Positions 1-11,476 of a stretch of 64,000 nt of DNA are shown piece after piece; within the stretch, counting starts at the first letter, position 1; every line of letters begins with the position of its first letter. The translations under genes were made by a program, and so were the position numbers. Source of the DNA: Brachypterus glaber (taxonomy: Eukaryota; Arthropoda; Insecta; Coleoptera; Kateretidae); contig OY294046.1 in NCBI GenBank assembly GCA_958510825.1, positions 45,861,794 to 45,925,793 on the forward strand, read 5' to 3'. The notes below the pieces were generated by a model, which searched no databases, was not told the origin of the DNA, and saw nothing but the letters and a program-made list of their open reading frames with translations.

Positions 1-605
1 AATTCCTGGCCATGTACTTATTCCATGCAAATAACCTTACATATGATAATTTCAATAAAATATAGAATTGAACCCACATATTTGTTAGAACAGTTTCAAA
101 TTAATTGGGGGCCAAGAATTTTGGGATGTGTGTAATTAGCGTGCAAGGAGAAGTACGATATAAACTCCTAAAAATGAGGCACGCCTGTGTAATTTGTATA
201 GCTTCAGAAATAAATAAGAAAATACTACAATTTTCTCCGTGCACACACACACACATGTAGATAACATATCAATGGTCTTTTACGAAAATCCCATTATTAT
301 AGCCATTCGCAGTAAAATGAACCGTTCGTCTTTCGGATAAAAATTTAACGAGCCACGGCAAATATTTGCGCACAATAAAAGAGATTTGGATTAATACACC
401 AAAATTACATACCTTCAAATGGAGATACTTACGGATAAACATACGTTTTTGGTACAAAAATGATGCATGCTAGCAAGCTAAGCACATATATGGGCATAAT
501 ATTACGTATTGACGGCTGTTTTGAACATAAAAGAAGTTTTTACAAATAATATTTGAATTTCGACAAAAATTAAAGTTAAGTTGTACGTATTTTTGTGGGC
601 ATTTT
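1..605. other. AT-rich stretch, no gene seen
   Basis: I see no coding signal or RNA gene. A short CA run lies at about 240-255. The short open frame on the minus strand at 269-457 has no recognisable motif and its composition matches the surrounding non-coding DNA. Confidence 0.5.
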
Positions 606-700
606 AACATCTCTACTCCACATTTTTCTACTCCACAACATCTCTATTCCATAACATCTCTCCTCCATAAAATCTCTACTCCATAACAACTCTACTCTGC
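606..700. repeat. Minisatellite, ~16 bp unit (ACATCTCTACTCCATA)
   Basis: About six imperfect tandem copies of a pyrimidine-rich 15-17 bp unit containing ATCTCTACTCC. The same ATCTCTACTC word is the core of a second minisatellite at 57318-57416. Confidence 0.75.
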
Positions 701-1050
701 ACTACGTACTAGTACTTATCTAAAGATAATTTTTGCTTAGCGAAACAAAGTCGTTGCGTTTATTAGTATGTATGTACACTGCCGCACATTAAATTCCGGA
801 CACCTAAAAATTTGACATTTTTTAAATTCAAATATTTCGAAAACTAATTAATGGATTGGACTGATTCTTTTTAAGTTTCAAAGCTTAAACATTCTCTACT
901 TTTAAGAATGCTTTTTGTTTTTTTCGTATTAAGAGCAACAAATAATGTACAACTATGTTTTTTACCCCATTTTCTAGGACTTGCATGGTACGCCACTGCA
1001 ACTGTTTATCAAATTATTAAAGTCTTTCTTATTGCCGCAGTTTTAATGAA
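701..1050. other. AT-rich, possible transposon end at ~776
   Basis: No gene. TACACTGCCGCACATTAA at about 776 looks like the end of a TA-inserting inverted-repeat element. A GGACGGAGTG-like and GCCGCC-rich patch near 1268-1285 could be its degraded partner, but I could not pair them convincingly. Confidence 0.25.
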
Positions 1051-1522
1051 TATTTTCTTTTTTATTGTTTTACTTCTGGTTTAGGAGATATCAGGATTTT
1101 CCTGAAAGTTGTCATTTTTTCAGTTAACTTAAAAAGTACTACATGAATTTGATTGATGCTGTGCTTTAAATTTGAAGCTTAACCGAGTTACGTTTTTCTT
1201 CTAATCAAGTTTATCAAAAACATAAATTGGGTTTGAAAAACTTGAGTAGAAGAAAAAATAGGGTCACTCCGTCCGGCGGCAGTTCTGCGAAATCGCCGTT
1301 AAGCCTCCGTCAGATGGCAATAAAAAGTTGCCCTGGGATGAAGAAACTGTAGAAGAAGAAGTAAAAGACATGAGCGTAGAAGAAAAAGTAAAAAACATGA
1401 GTTTAAAATAAAAAACTCTGCTGTTTTAGTACTTTTTGAGTTGACTGAACAAATGACAACTTTCAGGAAAATCCTGATATCTCCTAAACCAGAAGTAAAA
1501 AAAGTAAAAAAATAAAAAAGAA
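1051..1522. repeat. Foldback repeat, ~80 bp arms
   Basis: The left arm (about 1061-1140) contains GGAGATATCAGGATTTTCC. The right arm (about 1429-1510) contains its reverse complement GGAAAATCCTGATATCTCC, and pairing continues outward through the TTACTTCTGG flank. The 80-residue open frame at 1299-1541 on the minus strand runs through the arm and is not a gene. Confidence 0.7.
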
Positions 1523-1559
1523 AATAATGTTTAATTCCCAACTAAAACGTATGTGATAA

Positions 1560-1915
1560 TTTTTATCGTAGGACTGTTAGTTTCCAAGATATAGGCATTT
1601 CAATCAATTTTGATATAATTTTACATTTTTAATTAGATGTCAAATTTGACACTAGTAAAATTTCAATCATAGGTAAAATATAATTTTAATTAATATTTCT
1701 TTTAATAAATTTCGGATAATGGTGCGGCCAGAAAAACAATTCGATAAAGCTACAAAGAAAAACAAAAAGAAATAGTCCAAAAATACAGGAAAAGTGAAGA
1801 ATTCGTCAAAAACGAAAACAAGAAGTCTAGCCGAGACAAATTTGATATCTTATTTTATAAACTTCCTTATTTTTCCACCCGTCTAGAAAAAATACTCGTT
1901 TCACATTTTTTAAAT
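1560..1915. repeat. Dispersed repeat, inverted relative to 45015-45320
   Basis: Shares with 45015-45320, in reverse complement, the words TTTTTAATTAGATGTCAAA, TAGTCCAAAAATACAG-like sequence and CCACCCGTCTAGAAAA. The two copies are about 43 kb apart and diverged. I do not recognise the family. Confidence 0.6.
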
Positions 1916-2315
1916 AAAGTTTAAATCCCTATGGACCATTATTGCTCCAAATATCGCGAACTCGTGGATCACGTTAATTTAGCAGGTCGTTATCAGCGAA
2001 CCAATATGGGCTGGGTAAGACCCGTTATTAAAGCGGTTTTTTTTTTCAACAAATTACCCCGTAGTTAAGAATCGGGCCGAAACTGAAACAATATGCACCG
2101 TTAATGCATTACCGAGATTCCGGATTGATATTTCAAACCTCATTGTTCGTACGTCTTCGAGTCAAAAAATACGAAAACTTGAGGAAAGAATAATACCTGC
2201 AGGTATTATTTGTAAAATAATAACTAAAATTATTTCATGAAAATTATTTAGGGCGTATTTTATTTATTTTACATGGTGGCGTTTTTTAGTTATCTTTTCA
2301 TCAAAAAAATATATT
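1916..2315. other. No feature seen
   Basis: AT-rich DNA with short T runs and a small imperfect palindrome near 2195-2225 (TACCTGCAGGTA). I see no gene or clear repeat family. Confidence 0.3.
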
Positions 2316-3563
2316 CAGGGTTATTCGAGAATTTTAAGGGGTGATTCTACATTAAAAAGTACGAAAAAAGTTTCTTTAAAGGTTGGTCCGGAAATGAGTC
2401 ATATAAAAAGAAGTTATTATTTAATATCTCTGGAACCCTATGAACGAAATTTTGCACATGCCTTAACATTGATAAAGTTTATCATTTTATGTTGTGTTTA
2501 TTGGGTAATTTTAACCAAGGACGTGCAAAACGGGGAGACGATGTCACTTTTTTGCCCATATTTTTTTATCTGTATATTTTTTGACATTTTCTCAATAAAA
2601 TGTTAATCTTTAATTAAAAATACATGAAACAGTTACTCTTTTTGTAACAAAGTAGGGCCAATCACTCTCAAATTGGGCTCATCACCGAACGAACCTTTAT
2701 CTTTTAAAAAAAAAATTCTTTTTTTTTCCTTCCTTGGATGATTTTCCAATCAAATAGTTACAAAAACTGTAATTGAAAAAGGTTTATTATTGACCAGAAA
2801 ATTAAAAATCTACAATTTACTTTTTCATAGGAAGGTCTCGGCTGGGATTAATTTTGGTAAAAATCGGTATTTGTCATTTTTTTTTTTTGAAAATTATGTT
2901 TCTTTTATTTCATTTCTTATTTTTCGTTTTGCGAAAAAAAATGTTTATTATTTTTTATATCTGTGGCTTGGTTCTAAAAGGGCCAATGTAAAAAATTTTG
3001 AACGGATACACTAAGAAAAACATTTCTGTTAAAATGACGTCGGCCCTTGACGCTTAAAGTCTACATTTATCTCACAAGCACTGACATTGGCTTTTTTCGG
3101 TTTGGACTTTCTCTCTGCAGTATTGAAATTTTTATTGGTGCATTTTTTAGTTCTGATTTTTGATGCTCAGAACGTGAAATTGCAATTTTCTCGAAAACGG
3201 ATGGCTCTAGGATGTTACATAAAGAGTGCCTTTTAATGCGTTTTTAATTAAAGATTAATATTAAGTTGAGAAAATGTCAAAAAAAATTACGGATAAAAAA
3301 GTTTGGGACAAAAAAGTGACATCGCCCCCCATTTCGCACGTCCCTGGTTAAAATAAACAAACGAAAATTAGATGAACTTATAGCCTTCATCAATGTTAAG
3401 GCATATGCAAAAATTGGTTACTGTGGTTTATAGGATTCCAGAAATATTAAATAGAAACAACTTTTTAGATGTACCCTTAGGAGGGCCGTGGCTTCCTTAG
3501 GGCTCATTTCCGGACCAACCTTTATAGGAACTTTTTTTTCATATTTTTTAATGAATAACCCTG
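2316..3563. mobile_element. Long foldback element with CAGGGTTATTC ends
   Basis: It begins CAGGGTTATTC and ends GAATAACCCTG followed by TA. Inner arms pair over several hundred bases: GGTTGGTCCGGAAATGAG at ~2382 against CTCATTTCCGGACCAACC at ~3505, and CGTGCAAAACGGGG at ~2522 against its degenerate complement at ~3330. The termini match the TA element at 41673. The GTGCAAAACGGGG inner words also occur in the foldback at 48004. No transposase frame is present, so it is non-autonomous. Relation to Tc1/mariner-type elements is inferred from the TA. Confidence 0.7.
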
Positions 3564-4445
3564 TATAGGTCTGAAAAAAATTAGTTCGTCGGTATAACTC
3601 AAAATACGGAAAAGGTGACATTGGCCCTTTTTGAACCAAGCCACAGAAATGATCTAAGTATAGGGGCAGCATTTTTTTCTTTTATAATATCGTTATTCAA
3701 GGCAAAATAAAAAGTCTTGAAGAATTTTATAAATGCTTCCATTTTCATCATAGCTCCTCAATTGCCTTTTAATGGTTTCTTTGGTGCACGGTTTTTCAGA
3801 TTACCTCCTACCAACCTAACAATGACATAATTAAGAGCATTAGTTATCGCATTTTATAATGATAGCAACATGTGTTTGTGGGAAATTGGATGGTTATGGT
3901 TATTAGTCACACGATATGTGTAATTTTTTCAGTACTTTTAAAACCAGAGCGTTTTTGAAGGAAATATACTAAGAGTGCGAAAAATTACATAACTCGTAAA
4001 TGATTTACCAGAGAAACTTTTTTTTTGCGAACAATTATCTAATATAATAAAAAATAGTGTATGACTAACTATGGTGGTCCAAAAAAAAATTAATCTTTTC
4101 GTGGTTAGAATGCCCTTAGAGTAAAAATTTATATAGACATCCCTAAGGGGTACTTTTAGGGCCCTAAAAATACTAAAATCACGAAAATATCGGTAAAATT
4201 CGTATAAAACCAGCCCCAGTGTTTGTAATTTTATAAAATTTAAAACCCCTGATATCTATATTTTTTTTCTTTTTGAGTATCAAAATATTAGCTTGATCAA
4301 AAGTTATTAACCCGTGCCAACAAGGCCCCGAAATTACCCCTAAATTCCGAAAAAGTGCATTTTCTATTAATTTGTGCTAACCGCCATTTAACATCATCAT
4401 TTTAACAAAAAAAAAATTGTAAATAATTTTTTTTTTGGGCACTCT
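3564..4445. other. No gene seen
   Basis: AT-rich with many homopolymer runs. I found no coding frame, inverted repeat or familiar repeat I would defend. Confidence 0.35.
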
Positions 4446-4449
4446 AATA

Positions 4450-4511
<62 letters not shown>
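4446..4511. repeat. (ATT)n microsatellite at a LINE 3' end
   Basis: About 22 uninterrupted ATT/TAA triplets. On the minus strand the array follows about 55 bases after the stop codon of the LINE remnant at 4569-4997, so it probably grew from that element's 3' tail. Confidence 0.85.
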
Positions 4512-4512
<1 letters not shown>

Positions 4513-4568
4513 CATTAAGAGCTGAGGTAAGACCTATTATAGCTCAGATATAAATATAAAATGATAGT

Positions 4569-4997
4569 TTATAGCATAGAGTTCAAAATATGTTTGTCAA
4601 AGTGGTTCTTGAAAGAGTTTACACTAGGGGAAGTTACTAAATCACTTGGCAGCGAATTCCACTTGTTGAAGATTCGCTTTGAAAAGAAGTTTTGCCTGAT
4701 GGAAGTCTTGAAATGTTCCCTTTTCAGCATATGGGGATGGCCTCGTAAACGAGGGTCTCTATTATCATCCAACAGGCCACTCATTTCTTCGTTAAAATCA
4801 CCAGCAAAAATCCTGTAGGTAAAGATCATATCACCTCTAGATCTTCTATCTTGCAGAACAGGGAGATTAAGATAGTTAAGACGTTCATGGTACTCTAAGT
4901 TTCTAAGGAGCTGTACATTTCGTGTAGTGCGCCTTTGGACATACACTTTGGATACACGGACGAAAACTGTTTTTAGAACGATTACGGAGAATGCCAC
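4569..4997 (-). pseudogene. 5'-truncated LINE remnant, reverse-transcriptase C-terminal region
   Basis: A 142-codon open frame. From about residue 20 it carries the domain that follows the reverse transcriptase in CR1/Jockey-type LINEs: a VQRRTTRNV-like start, NLEYHERLNYLNLPVL, DRRSRGDMIFTYRI, and the closing FNKWNSLPSDLV...SVNSFKNHFDKH. The first ~18 residues do not fit the family, so the start methionine is accidental and the element is truncated or frameshifted there. No catalytic FADD box or endonuclease is present, so this copy is dead. A downstream ATT array fits a LINE 3' tail. The clade assignment is by motif only. The opposite-strand frame at 4561-4818 is a shadow. Confidence 0.85.
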
Positions 4998-5000
4998 CCA

Positions 5001-5467
5001 AGCTCGAAAAACAGTATTTTTCGGCCTTGTATCATAAACTACTATTCTGATAGAGGTAAAACAATACCTATACGTAGGTATATTTGTTACGAAAAAATTA
5101 AACTTGATCTTACTAGCGTCCGTTTCATTTTCTAGACTGGAATCTTTGTGTTATTTTCTTTTGTATGTGAGTGAGTGTATTTATTTATTTAAATTCGACA
5201 CCGTTAAGGGATTTTATTACTTATTTTGCCGTATATTTTTTCATAATTGCTTCGCTGAACAGCGATCGTGTTTCTCGTATTACAACCGTAAAAATTTAAA
5301 TACAATGAGATATAAAATATAAGGCGATACAAGCAGAGTTACTCTATCCAGCCGGGGTATTAGCTTCCTGTATTATAAAAAAAAATCAAAAAAAAAATTT
5401 TCAAAACGGGAAAACTAAAAAATAATAATAATTTCTATGCATCATAAATGGCATAACTTTCAACTCT
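5001..5467. other. No gene seen
   Basis: AT-rich sequence between the LINE remnant and the dispersed repeat at 5468. Open frames at 5104-5322 (+) and 5401-5658 (-) lack any recognisable domain; the second runs into the repeat. Confidence 0.35.
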
Positions 5468-6272
5468 ATTGCTTTCCCATTATGAAAATTTTCAAAATTT
5501 CGTGATAGTCTTAAGGCCTTGTATTCGTGCAAAAAAAAAATCAATTTTTTGTTTGCATATTTTTGCGTTTTATGCCGTTTTATGTCGATATAAATCAATT
5601 TCAAGCAAAAAAAAATGTTGATCGATCGGTCGTTCTGTCCGGGAAATTTTGTAAGCACGATAACTTAAGAACGCTTTAAGCTACACAGTTGAAATTTAGA
5701 ATGGTTTAATACAAAAGTTCTCGCTCGGGATTGTTTTTGGTTTGGTTTGGTGGGGCAAGAGGAATAATACGTTTTTTTACAAAAAATTGAAAATTGCTAT
5801 ATAGGAGTTTTTAAGGTTGCTGAAACTGAATCTGATAATAAATTGTTTCTAACTCCACCCTGCGGGGGTGAGGGGGTAAATATTTCTAAATATTTTCAAT
5901 ATTTTTGTCAAAATTGGTATATAGGGGTTTTTGGGATCGACGAATCTGAATCTGATAATTTTTCTAATTCCTCTAACTTATACCCCCTGAGGGGAGGGGG
6001 GCAGTTTTCGTGAAAATTGGTATATTGAGGTTTTTGAGGTTGCTGAAAGTGAATTTGATAATAAAAAATATATAACTCCATAGTATATTGGGGTTTTTGA
6101 GATTATAGAAAGTGAATATGATAATAACAAAATTCTAACTCCACCCCTAACTCTCCTTCGAGAAAATTGGTATATATGGGTTTTTAAGGTTGCTAATCTA
6201 ATCTAATAATAAAAAATCCATTTTACGCGCGGAGGTGAAAAATGGGAAGGCTCTTTTACTGGGCAGTGTATT
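5468..6272 (+). repeat. GCTTTCCCATT-family dispersed repeat, copy 1
   Basis: It starts TTGCTTTCCCATT and ends AATGGGAAGGCTC...CTGGGCAGTGTA, giving a 13 bp inverted terminal motif. The 5' part contains GTATTCGTGCAA, GCGTTTTATG, a GATCGGTCG...CTGTCCGGGAAAT stretch and ACGATAACTTAAGAACGCTT. The 3' part is an imperfect module array whose units begin near AAAATTGGTATATAGGGG and carry a C-rich/G-rich CACCCC...GGGG pair. Other copies start at 19187, 35958 and 58017. Class unknown; no coding capacity. Confidence 0.8.
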
Positions 6273-6677
6273 TTTTTTAACAGACTATTACAGCGGAACC
6301 GCCGCAGAGCGCCGCTAGATAGAGTGACTCTGGAGTAGGTAAATGTGGACTGTCAAAGTTTAATTAATATTTTGTGAGTTGAAACGGCTTAATTATTCTC
6401 CGTGAACCACGAGTTTATTTCGGAATAAATTTATTTTAAAGGAGTATTACACGTAACTTAAAAAAAAATAAACAGAACGAACAATAAAAGTTTTTTTAAA
6501 AGCTACTATAGTTTTATACAGATAAAAATATTTTTTTACGGTCAAACTACGCATACCCGGAAGTGGTGGTCAAAGTTTTGACTCACGTCTTGGCTCACTC
6601 TCGGTTTTTAAGGTTTTCTTTATTATCTTAACAAAAATGTTTTATCTATATATACTAATATACTATACTATATTATA
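6273..6677. other. No gene seen
   Basis: Contains a small GC-rich patch (GGAACCGCCGCAGAGCGCCG near 6295) and otherwise AT-rich sequence. No paired structure or frame recognised. Confidence 0.3.
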
Positions 6678-7168
6678 CAGAGCGGTCCAAAAGTCACCCC
6701 CCCCCCCCCTCTTAACTTTTGAACGAGTTTAGATATCGACTTCAAATTTAGAACAATCCAAACAATTTTTTAAAAATGCCTAATTTCATAATGAAAAAAA
6801 GTAAATTATACTTTTCAACTAATTTTAGTTGACATAAATAAAAATTAACAAAAAAAAAACTTAAAAATTTATTTTTTTAGCACAAAAAACTGAAAAATCA
6901 AAACCTTAAAAAACATCTTTAAAAAATTTAAAAATGTATGGTTATATAGAGAATTTTAAAGGCTTTAAAATGATGTGTCACACGACCCCCCTTTCCATTT
7001 AAAAAAATTTCCCCCCATGTCCCCCTGCCCACATTTTAAGAGATAAAAGTATCAAATATATGCTTAAAGATAGTTTAAGTTGTCTTATTTAAGAGTTCTA
7101 AATTTGAAATCGATATCTCAACTCGTTCAAAAGTTAAGAGGGGGGGGGGTGACTTTTGGACGGCACTG
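6678..7168. mobile_element. TA-flanked MITE, GCGGTCCAAAAGTCACC family
   Basis: A 491 bp element flanked by TA (6676-6677 and 7169-7170). The left end is CAGAGCGGTCCAAAAGTCAC followed by a C run. The right end is a G run followed by GTGACTTTTGGACGGCACTG. Behind each end lies an AACTTTTGAACGAG...ATATC word, also inverted. Siblings are at 37417 and 52843. The TA duplication and the CAG end suggest a Tc1/mariner-driven MITE (inference). No transposase. Confidence 0.85.
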
Positions 7169-7172
7169 TATA

Positions 7173-8067
7173 GTCCAGTCAAATAACGAGAAATTCCTAT
7201 CTTAAATTGCAATAAATGTACACGGGCTGATATTTTAAAGGGTAGTAGTGGATAGTAACAGATCACTCCTGTTAGTTTTTCACCGGCTGATTTGCGTAAG
7301 GGGTGTCCGCTATCTTAAATTTTAGGGGTGAGTGCGGTTATCTCGCTAAATATGCAATGCATATTTAGCGAGAGATACATATTATGCATCACGATAAAAA
7401 TGCATATAACCAGTTATGGTAAGGAGAAAATTTTCAAAAAATTTTGATTGGATCATTTTTTTAATATGTTAATAACAATCGAGTTTGGACTTCAAAAATG
7501 CCATTGGTTTTTTCGATTTTTCAGCCAAATTATTCATCTGAGGATAAAAGTAGTTATAAGCTCTTGAAATTCTCTATAAGTTTTATATATTATGCATTTT
7601 TATAAGTATTTTGTTAAGGTTACAGTGGGCGCTGAAAATCGGGTTGTGCCCTCTGTAACCGTACCAAAGTACCTATGAAAATTTATAATATATGAAACTT
7701 ATCGAAAATTTTAAGAGCTACGAGTTTGCTCGTAACCACTTTTATCGTCCGATGAATAATTTGGCTGAAAAATGGAAAAACCCATTTCACCTCCAACATG
7801 CCTATTTTTGAATTAAATAAATAAATAAATAAATATATTAAAAGTGATCCCAGCAAAAATAGTTGGAAATTTCTTAACAAAATTGGTTATAGGCATTTTA
7901 TCGTAAGATGCATATTAAGCAACGCCCCCAAAAATTCAGGATAGCGCACACCTCTTACGCAAATCACCCGGTAAAAAACAGGGGTGTTTTGTTACCATCC
8001 ACTACTACCCTTTAAAATATCAGCCCGTTTACATTTATTGCAATTTAAATTTATTATTTGACTGGAC
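7173..8067. mobile_element. TA-flanked foldback element, GTCCAGTCAAATAA ends
   Basis: An 895 bp element flanked by TA (7171-7172, 8068-8069). It begins GTCCAGTCAAATAA and ends TTATTTGACTGGAC. Arms pair well inward, for example ATATTTTAAAGGGTAGTAGTGGAT at ~7231 with its complement at ~7990 and TGATTTGCGTAAG at ~7289 with its complement at ~7957. A near-perfect 32 bp palindrome (TCTCGCTAAATATGCA and its complement) sits at about 7340-7372. It abuts the MITE at 6678-7168 with only TATA between them. Confidence 0.8.
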
Positions 8068-8690
8068 TAATATACTAAAAACCTGAGTTTTCCGTAAAAA
8101 AGAATATTACAAAAACAAAATTTAAAATTTATTATAAAGTATAACGCAAAAAATATTGTATAAAATATTGTGTTTTTTTATTTTTTTATCCCTTTTCAAA
8201 CGTAAAAAGGATTCTATAAATGGTACTTTTGTATTCAAACTACTCAATATATAAAACGTTGATTAGTAAAGGACTTCTAAAAAAAACATGTTCTAACCAC
8301 CCACTTTTGCAGAAATAAAAAAAAATAATTAGTTTTTTTCTGCATTTTTTACTGATGCACAGTCGGCAATTAAATATCAATTAATCCGGGTTAAAAACAA
8401 AACAATAACGAGTGTACACTTCCGGCGGCCCTCCGGAGTGTGTAATAGAATGGAGTAAAAATACGCTATTTTTGTTAATTTTTTTAAAAATCTTTTACAC
8501 ATTAGTTATAAAGCATTTGCATTTAAAATTATACATTTTTTAAACGATTGCTTTATAGGCATTTCGTCGTATCAGAAACAAATGTTTCAACTGACAATAA
8601 TAATATATTTTGAATGATAAATTTAAAATGCTTTATCATGAAAAGTTAAAACTTTTTATAGATATGGAATGCATTATTTTCGTTATTTTT
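8068..8690. other. No gene seen
   Basis: AT-rich filler between repeats. A short GC-rich patch (CTTCCGGCGGCCCTCCGGAG near 8420) is itself partly palindromic. No coding signal. Confidence 0.3.
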
Positions 8691-8948
8691 CGAGGGGTTT
8701 ATTTATTGGACAATTCTTGTACACCTATCCAACAATCTTTTACAATCCTTGACAATTCCTTATTCCACAATCATCTACAATCCTCCACAACCATCTACAA
8801 TCTTCCACAATCATCTGAAATCTTTCCACAATCTTTAAAAATCTTCATTAAAATTTTATACAATCTTTTTGACCATCTTTGACAATCTTTCACAATCCTT
8901 TGATCCTCACAATCCTTGTACACTTTTTTTCAATAAATAAACCCCTCG
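8691..8948. repeat. Minisatellite enclosed by a 20 bp inverted repeat
   Basis: Ends CGAGGGGTTTATTTATTG and CAATAAATAAACCCCTCG are perfect inverted repeats. Between them is an irregular array of 10-13 bp units of the form CACAATCATCTA/ACAATCCT. The 90-residue frame at 8610-8882 reads through the array (repeated S/N/L-Q-S peptides) and is not a real gene. Confidence 0.8.
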
Positions 8949-9020
8949 TTATTTTTACAAAATTTTAAGTTTATAAGTTGAAGCATTTTAAATGTATCAC
9001 ACAAAATATACTGACAATTA

Positions 9021-9578
9021 CGCCGCGTTCACACTTGCGCAGCAGTGTGGCGGCTGCAATCCCCACTCCAGACTATAAACTGTTGCCGCAACACTGCCAG
9101 TAAATTTGGCTGCAAGTACAAAGCCAATTTACACTGCAGTGTTTCTGCAACAGTTTTTTTAAATGTTACGTTTTATTTAAAAATCAAAATTTGACGTTTT
9201 ATTGAATAAATAAACAATTATTGCGATGGCAATTTTCTCGAAAATTTATTTGCAAACTGTAACTATAACGAAAAAAAAATAAAAGTTGAGTAAAACAAAT
9301 ACCACTATTCATAAATAAACTATAAAAGAATAACAATTGTTATAAATCTACTATATAATTAGGTATATCGAATTATATCAATATTAACTTAATATAAACA
9401 ATTTTAAAAACTAACCTAAAAAACGGCGTAACAGCGCTACAGCAGTTTAATCCAATTCAACTTCAGCCGCTTGAAACAAGCAGCAGAGAGGAATTGGTAG
9501 TAGTAGGATTTGAATACTGGTTTCTGATTGGTTAAAAAACTGTTGCCGCAACACTGCTGCTCAAGTGTGAACGAGGCG
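9021..9578. mobile_element. TTA-flanked MITE, CGTTCACACTTG family, copy 1
   Basis: A 558 bp element with TTA on both sides (9018-9020, 9579-9581). Ends are CGCCGCGTTCACACTTGCGC and CAAGTGTGAACGAGGCG; the inner ends are GCAGCAGTGTGGCGGC and GTTGCCGCAACACTGCTGC. The 3 bp TWA duplication suggests PIF/Harbinger mobilisation (inference). A diverged copy lies at 27002-27522 in reverse order. The open frame at 9437-9667 lies mostly inside the element and is a by-product. Confidence 0.85.
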
Positions 9579-9791
9579 TTACTGCATCTCACAATGTCAG
9601 TTGAAACCTTGTTGTTCTGATAGGACGATTTGGCACACTTATGTTCATATCTTAGTATAAGATACATTGAAAACGATCTTTTTACAGTATTACAATTTAG
9701 GTTTTTTAACTTTTAATTTTAATTATAACTGCATGCAGTTCGTCTTTTTCGATTTCTGGTTATTTTTAAACATAACAGTGAAATTAGTATA

Positions 9792-9911
9792 TTACATAAC
9801 TAGTGTGGAAAGTGACATATTTCACGCGAGTGGGAAGGTTTACGAGCGAGCCGTCAGGCGAGTGAGGAAACCCCACGAGTGTACGAAATACACTTACCAA
9901 CGAGTTATGTA
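9792..9911. repeat. Imperfect hairpin with GC-rich centre
   Basis: TACATAACTAGTG on the left pairs with CCAACGAGTTATGTA on the right; the middle holds CGAGCGAGCCGTCAGGCGAG. A similar hairpin lies at 26570-26692. The 121-residue frame at 9667-10032 reads through it, has no domain, and is rejected as a gene. Confidence 0.55.
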
Positions 9912-10904
9912 CACTATTATTCCTACGATCCTGAAAAAATATAAAGTTTTTAATTTAATATTTTCTAATTTTTATTACTTATTAAAAGAATTTTTGAGAA
10001 AAGCAAAGCATACAAAGCAAAAAATAGCATAAAAATTTATGTATTTTAAACAGGAAATATGATTTTCTTTTACTTTTAGTTTTCTCGTTTTTTAAATTTA
10101 ATACTATATACAATATACAATACCTAGCTGTTTAATAGGTTGCCTATAACGCAAGCCTCCTGTGTAAGTCAAGGCAAGACAGTTTACTAATTAAATTAGA
10201 TTTCTTTCGATATAACAGTAAAATTGTACTGTTTTACGATTGCATAAGAAGACCGTGTATTTTGATGTTTTTCATAATAGTAAGATAACTAAATCAAAAA
10301 TTAAGTAAAATCTAGACATAAATCCCAAATTATATCTTGGTCAATCTAGTAAGGTTATATATAGTTTCTGACATGAAAAACAGAAATATTTGGATTTAAA
10401 AACATAAAAGATATCATAAAATTCTGTGATGAAAGGTGGAAAATGGCATATAAAACGAGGTGAGCTAAATTCGTAGAATCTACAACGTAAATTAAGGCAA
10501 ACCTACATACGTGAAATTAGGCAAACCTACATACATAAATATCAAACTAGGGTGATGAAAATATCAAACAAGTGTGATATAAGGCGTTTTTTAAAGAACA
10601 AAAGAATGTGCTAAATGTAATTTTCATAGGGGATCGTAGGAAAAAAAGTTTTTCACTCCATCATAGAGTCTAACCATGTTGATTTTGTGCGACTAACAAG
10701 GCTGTCCGTTTTAATGGTTTTTATTACTCAAACAATGGGAGTGTTTGAAAGCGTATAATTTTTACCATAATTTATTAAATTAATTAATTACATTTTGGAC
10801 TAGTCATTCCGGAAAAAAAATATTCAATGGTCTTATTCGATGGCAATTACAAATTACTTTTAGCGGCACAGGAAATATGCAAAAAAAAACTGGAAAAGTG
10901 GGTA
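9912..10904. other. No gene; small 24 bp direct repeat
   Basis: AT-rich. At 10491-10537 there are two tandem copies of a 24 bp unit containing AAATTAGGCAAACCTACATAC. Nothing else recognised. Confidence 0.4.
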
Positions 10905-11476
10905 TAGTCAAATTTACAGCTATTTGGACGACGTATTTAAAATAGTACCAAAATACCATCGTATTTTGCATAATAAGATATTATCATCCATTTTAGCATG
11001 GTAGTTTGCTATGCGGATCCTCCAGAATACTCAACTATCATGGTAACATTAATCAAATTTAAAATACGACTGTATTTAGTTATTTTGTGATGACTTCAGA
11101 CCGTATAGCTGTGAATTTGACTCTAAAACTACATTTTTAGGTGATAAGCTGCATGTTGCAAAGTAAATGTACTAAATTAAAGGAAAATTTATTAAATTTA
11201 TAAAAAAAAGAAGGCATTCTTAAAATAAGCTTAGACTTACTGACTGATACTGGACGAAGTCAAAGTCAGAATTTCTGACTTTTGCATTTCGTCTAAGCCT
11301 TATGTTAGGAATACATACCTTCTTTGTTTTCATAAATTTAATTAAATTTTCTTTAATTTAGTACATTTACTTTGTAACATTCAGCCTATAACCTAAAAAT
11401 GTAGTTGTAGAGTCAAATTCACAGCTATACAGACTGACGTCATAACAAAATACCTAAAAACCGTCGTATTTTAAAT
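10905..11476. repeat. Foldback repeat, ~200 bp arms
   Basis: From about 11056 inward (AAATTTAAAATACGACTGT, TATAGCTGTGAATTTGACTC, AAAGTAAATGTACTAAATTAAAG) the sequence is mirrored up to about 11476. A small hairpin at the centre is built around GACGAAGTCAAAGTCAGAAA. A partial extra copy of the arm end (GTCAAATTTACAGCTAT) precedes it at about 10907. No target duplication identified. Confidence 0.75.

Noticed and set aside
8740..8830. CRISPR-like look of short repeats
   Set aside because: Units are 10-13 bp without spacers in an insect genome; this is a minisatellite.
9667..10032. 121-residue plus-strand open frame
   Set aside because: It runs through a GC-rich hairpin repeat at 9792-9911, has no domain, and its composition follows the non-coding background.
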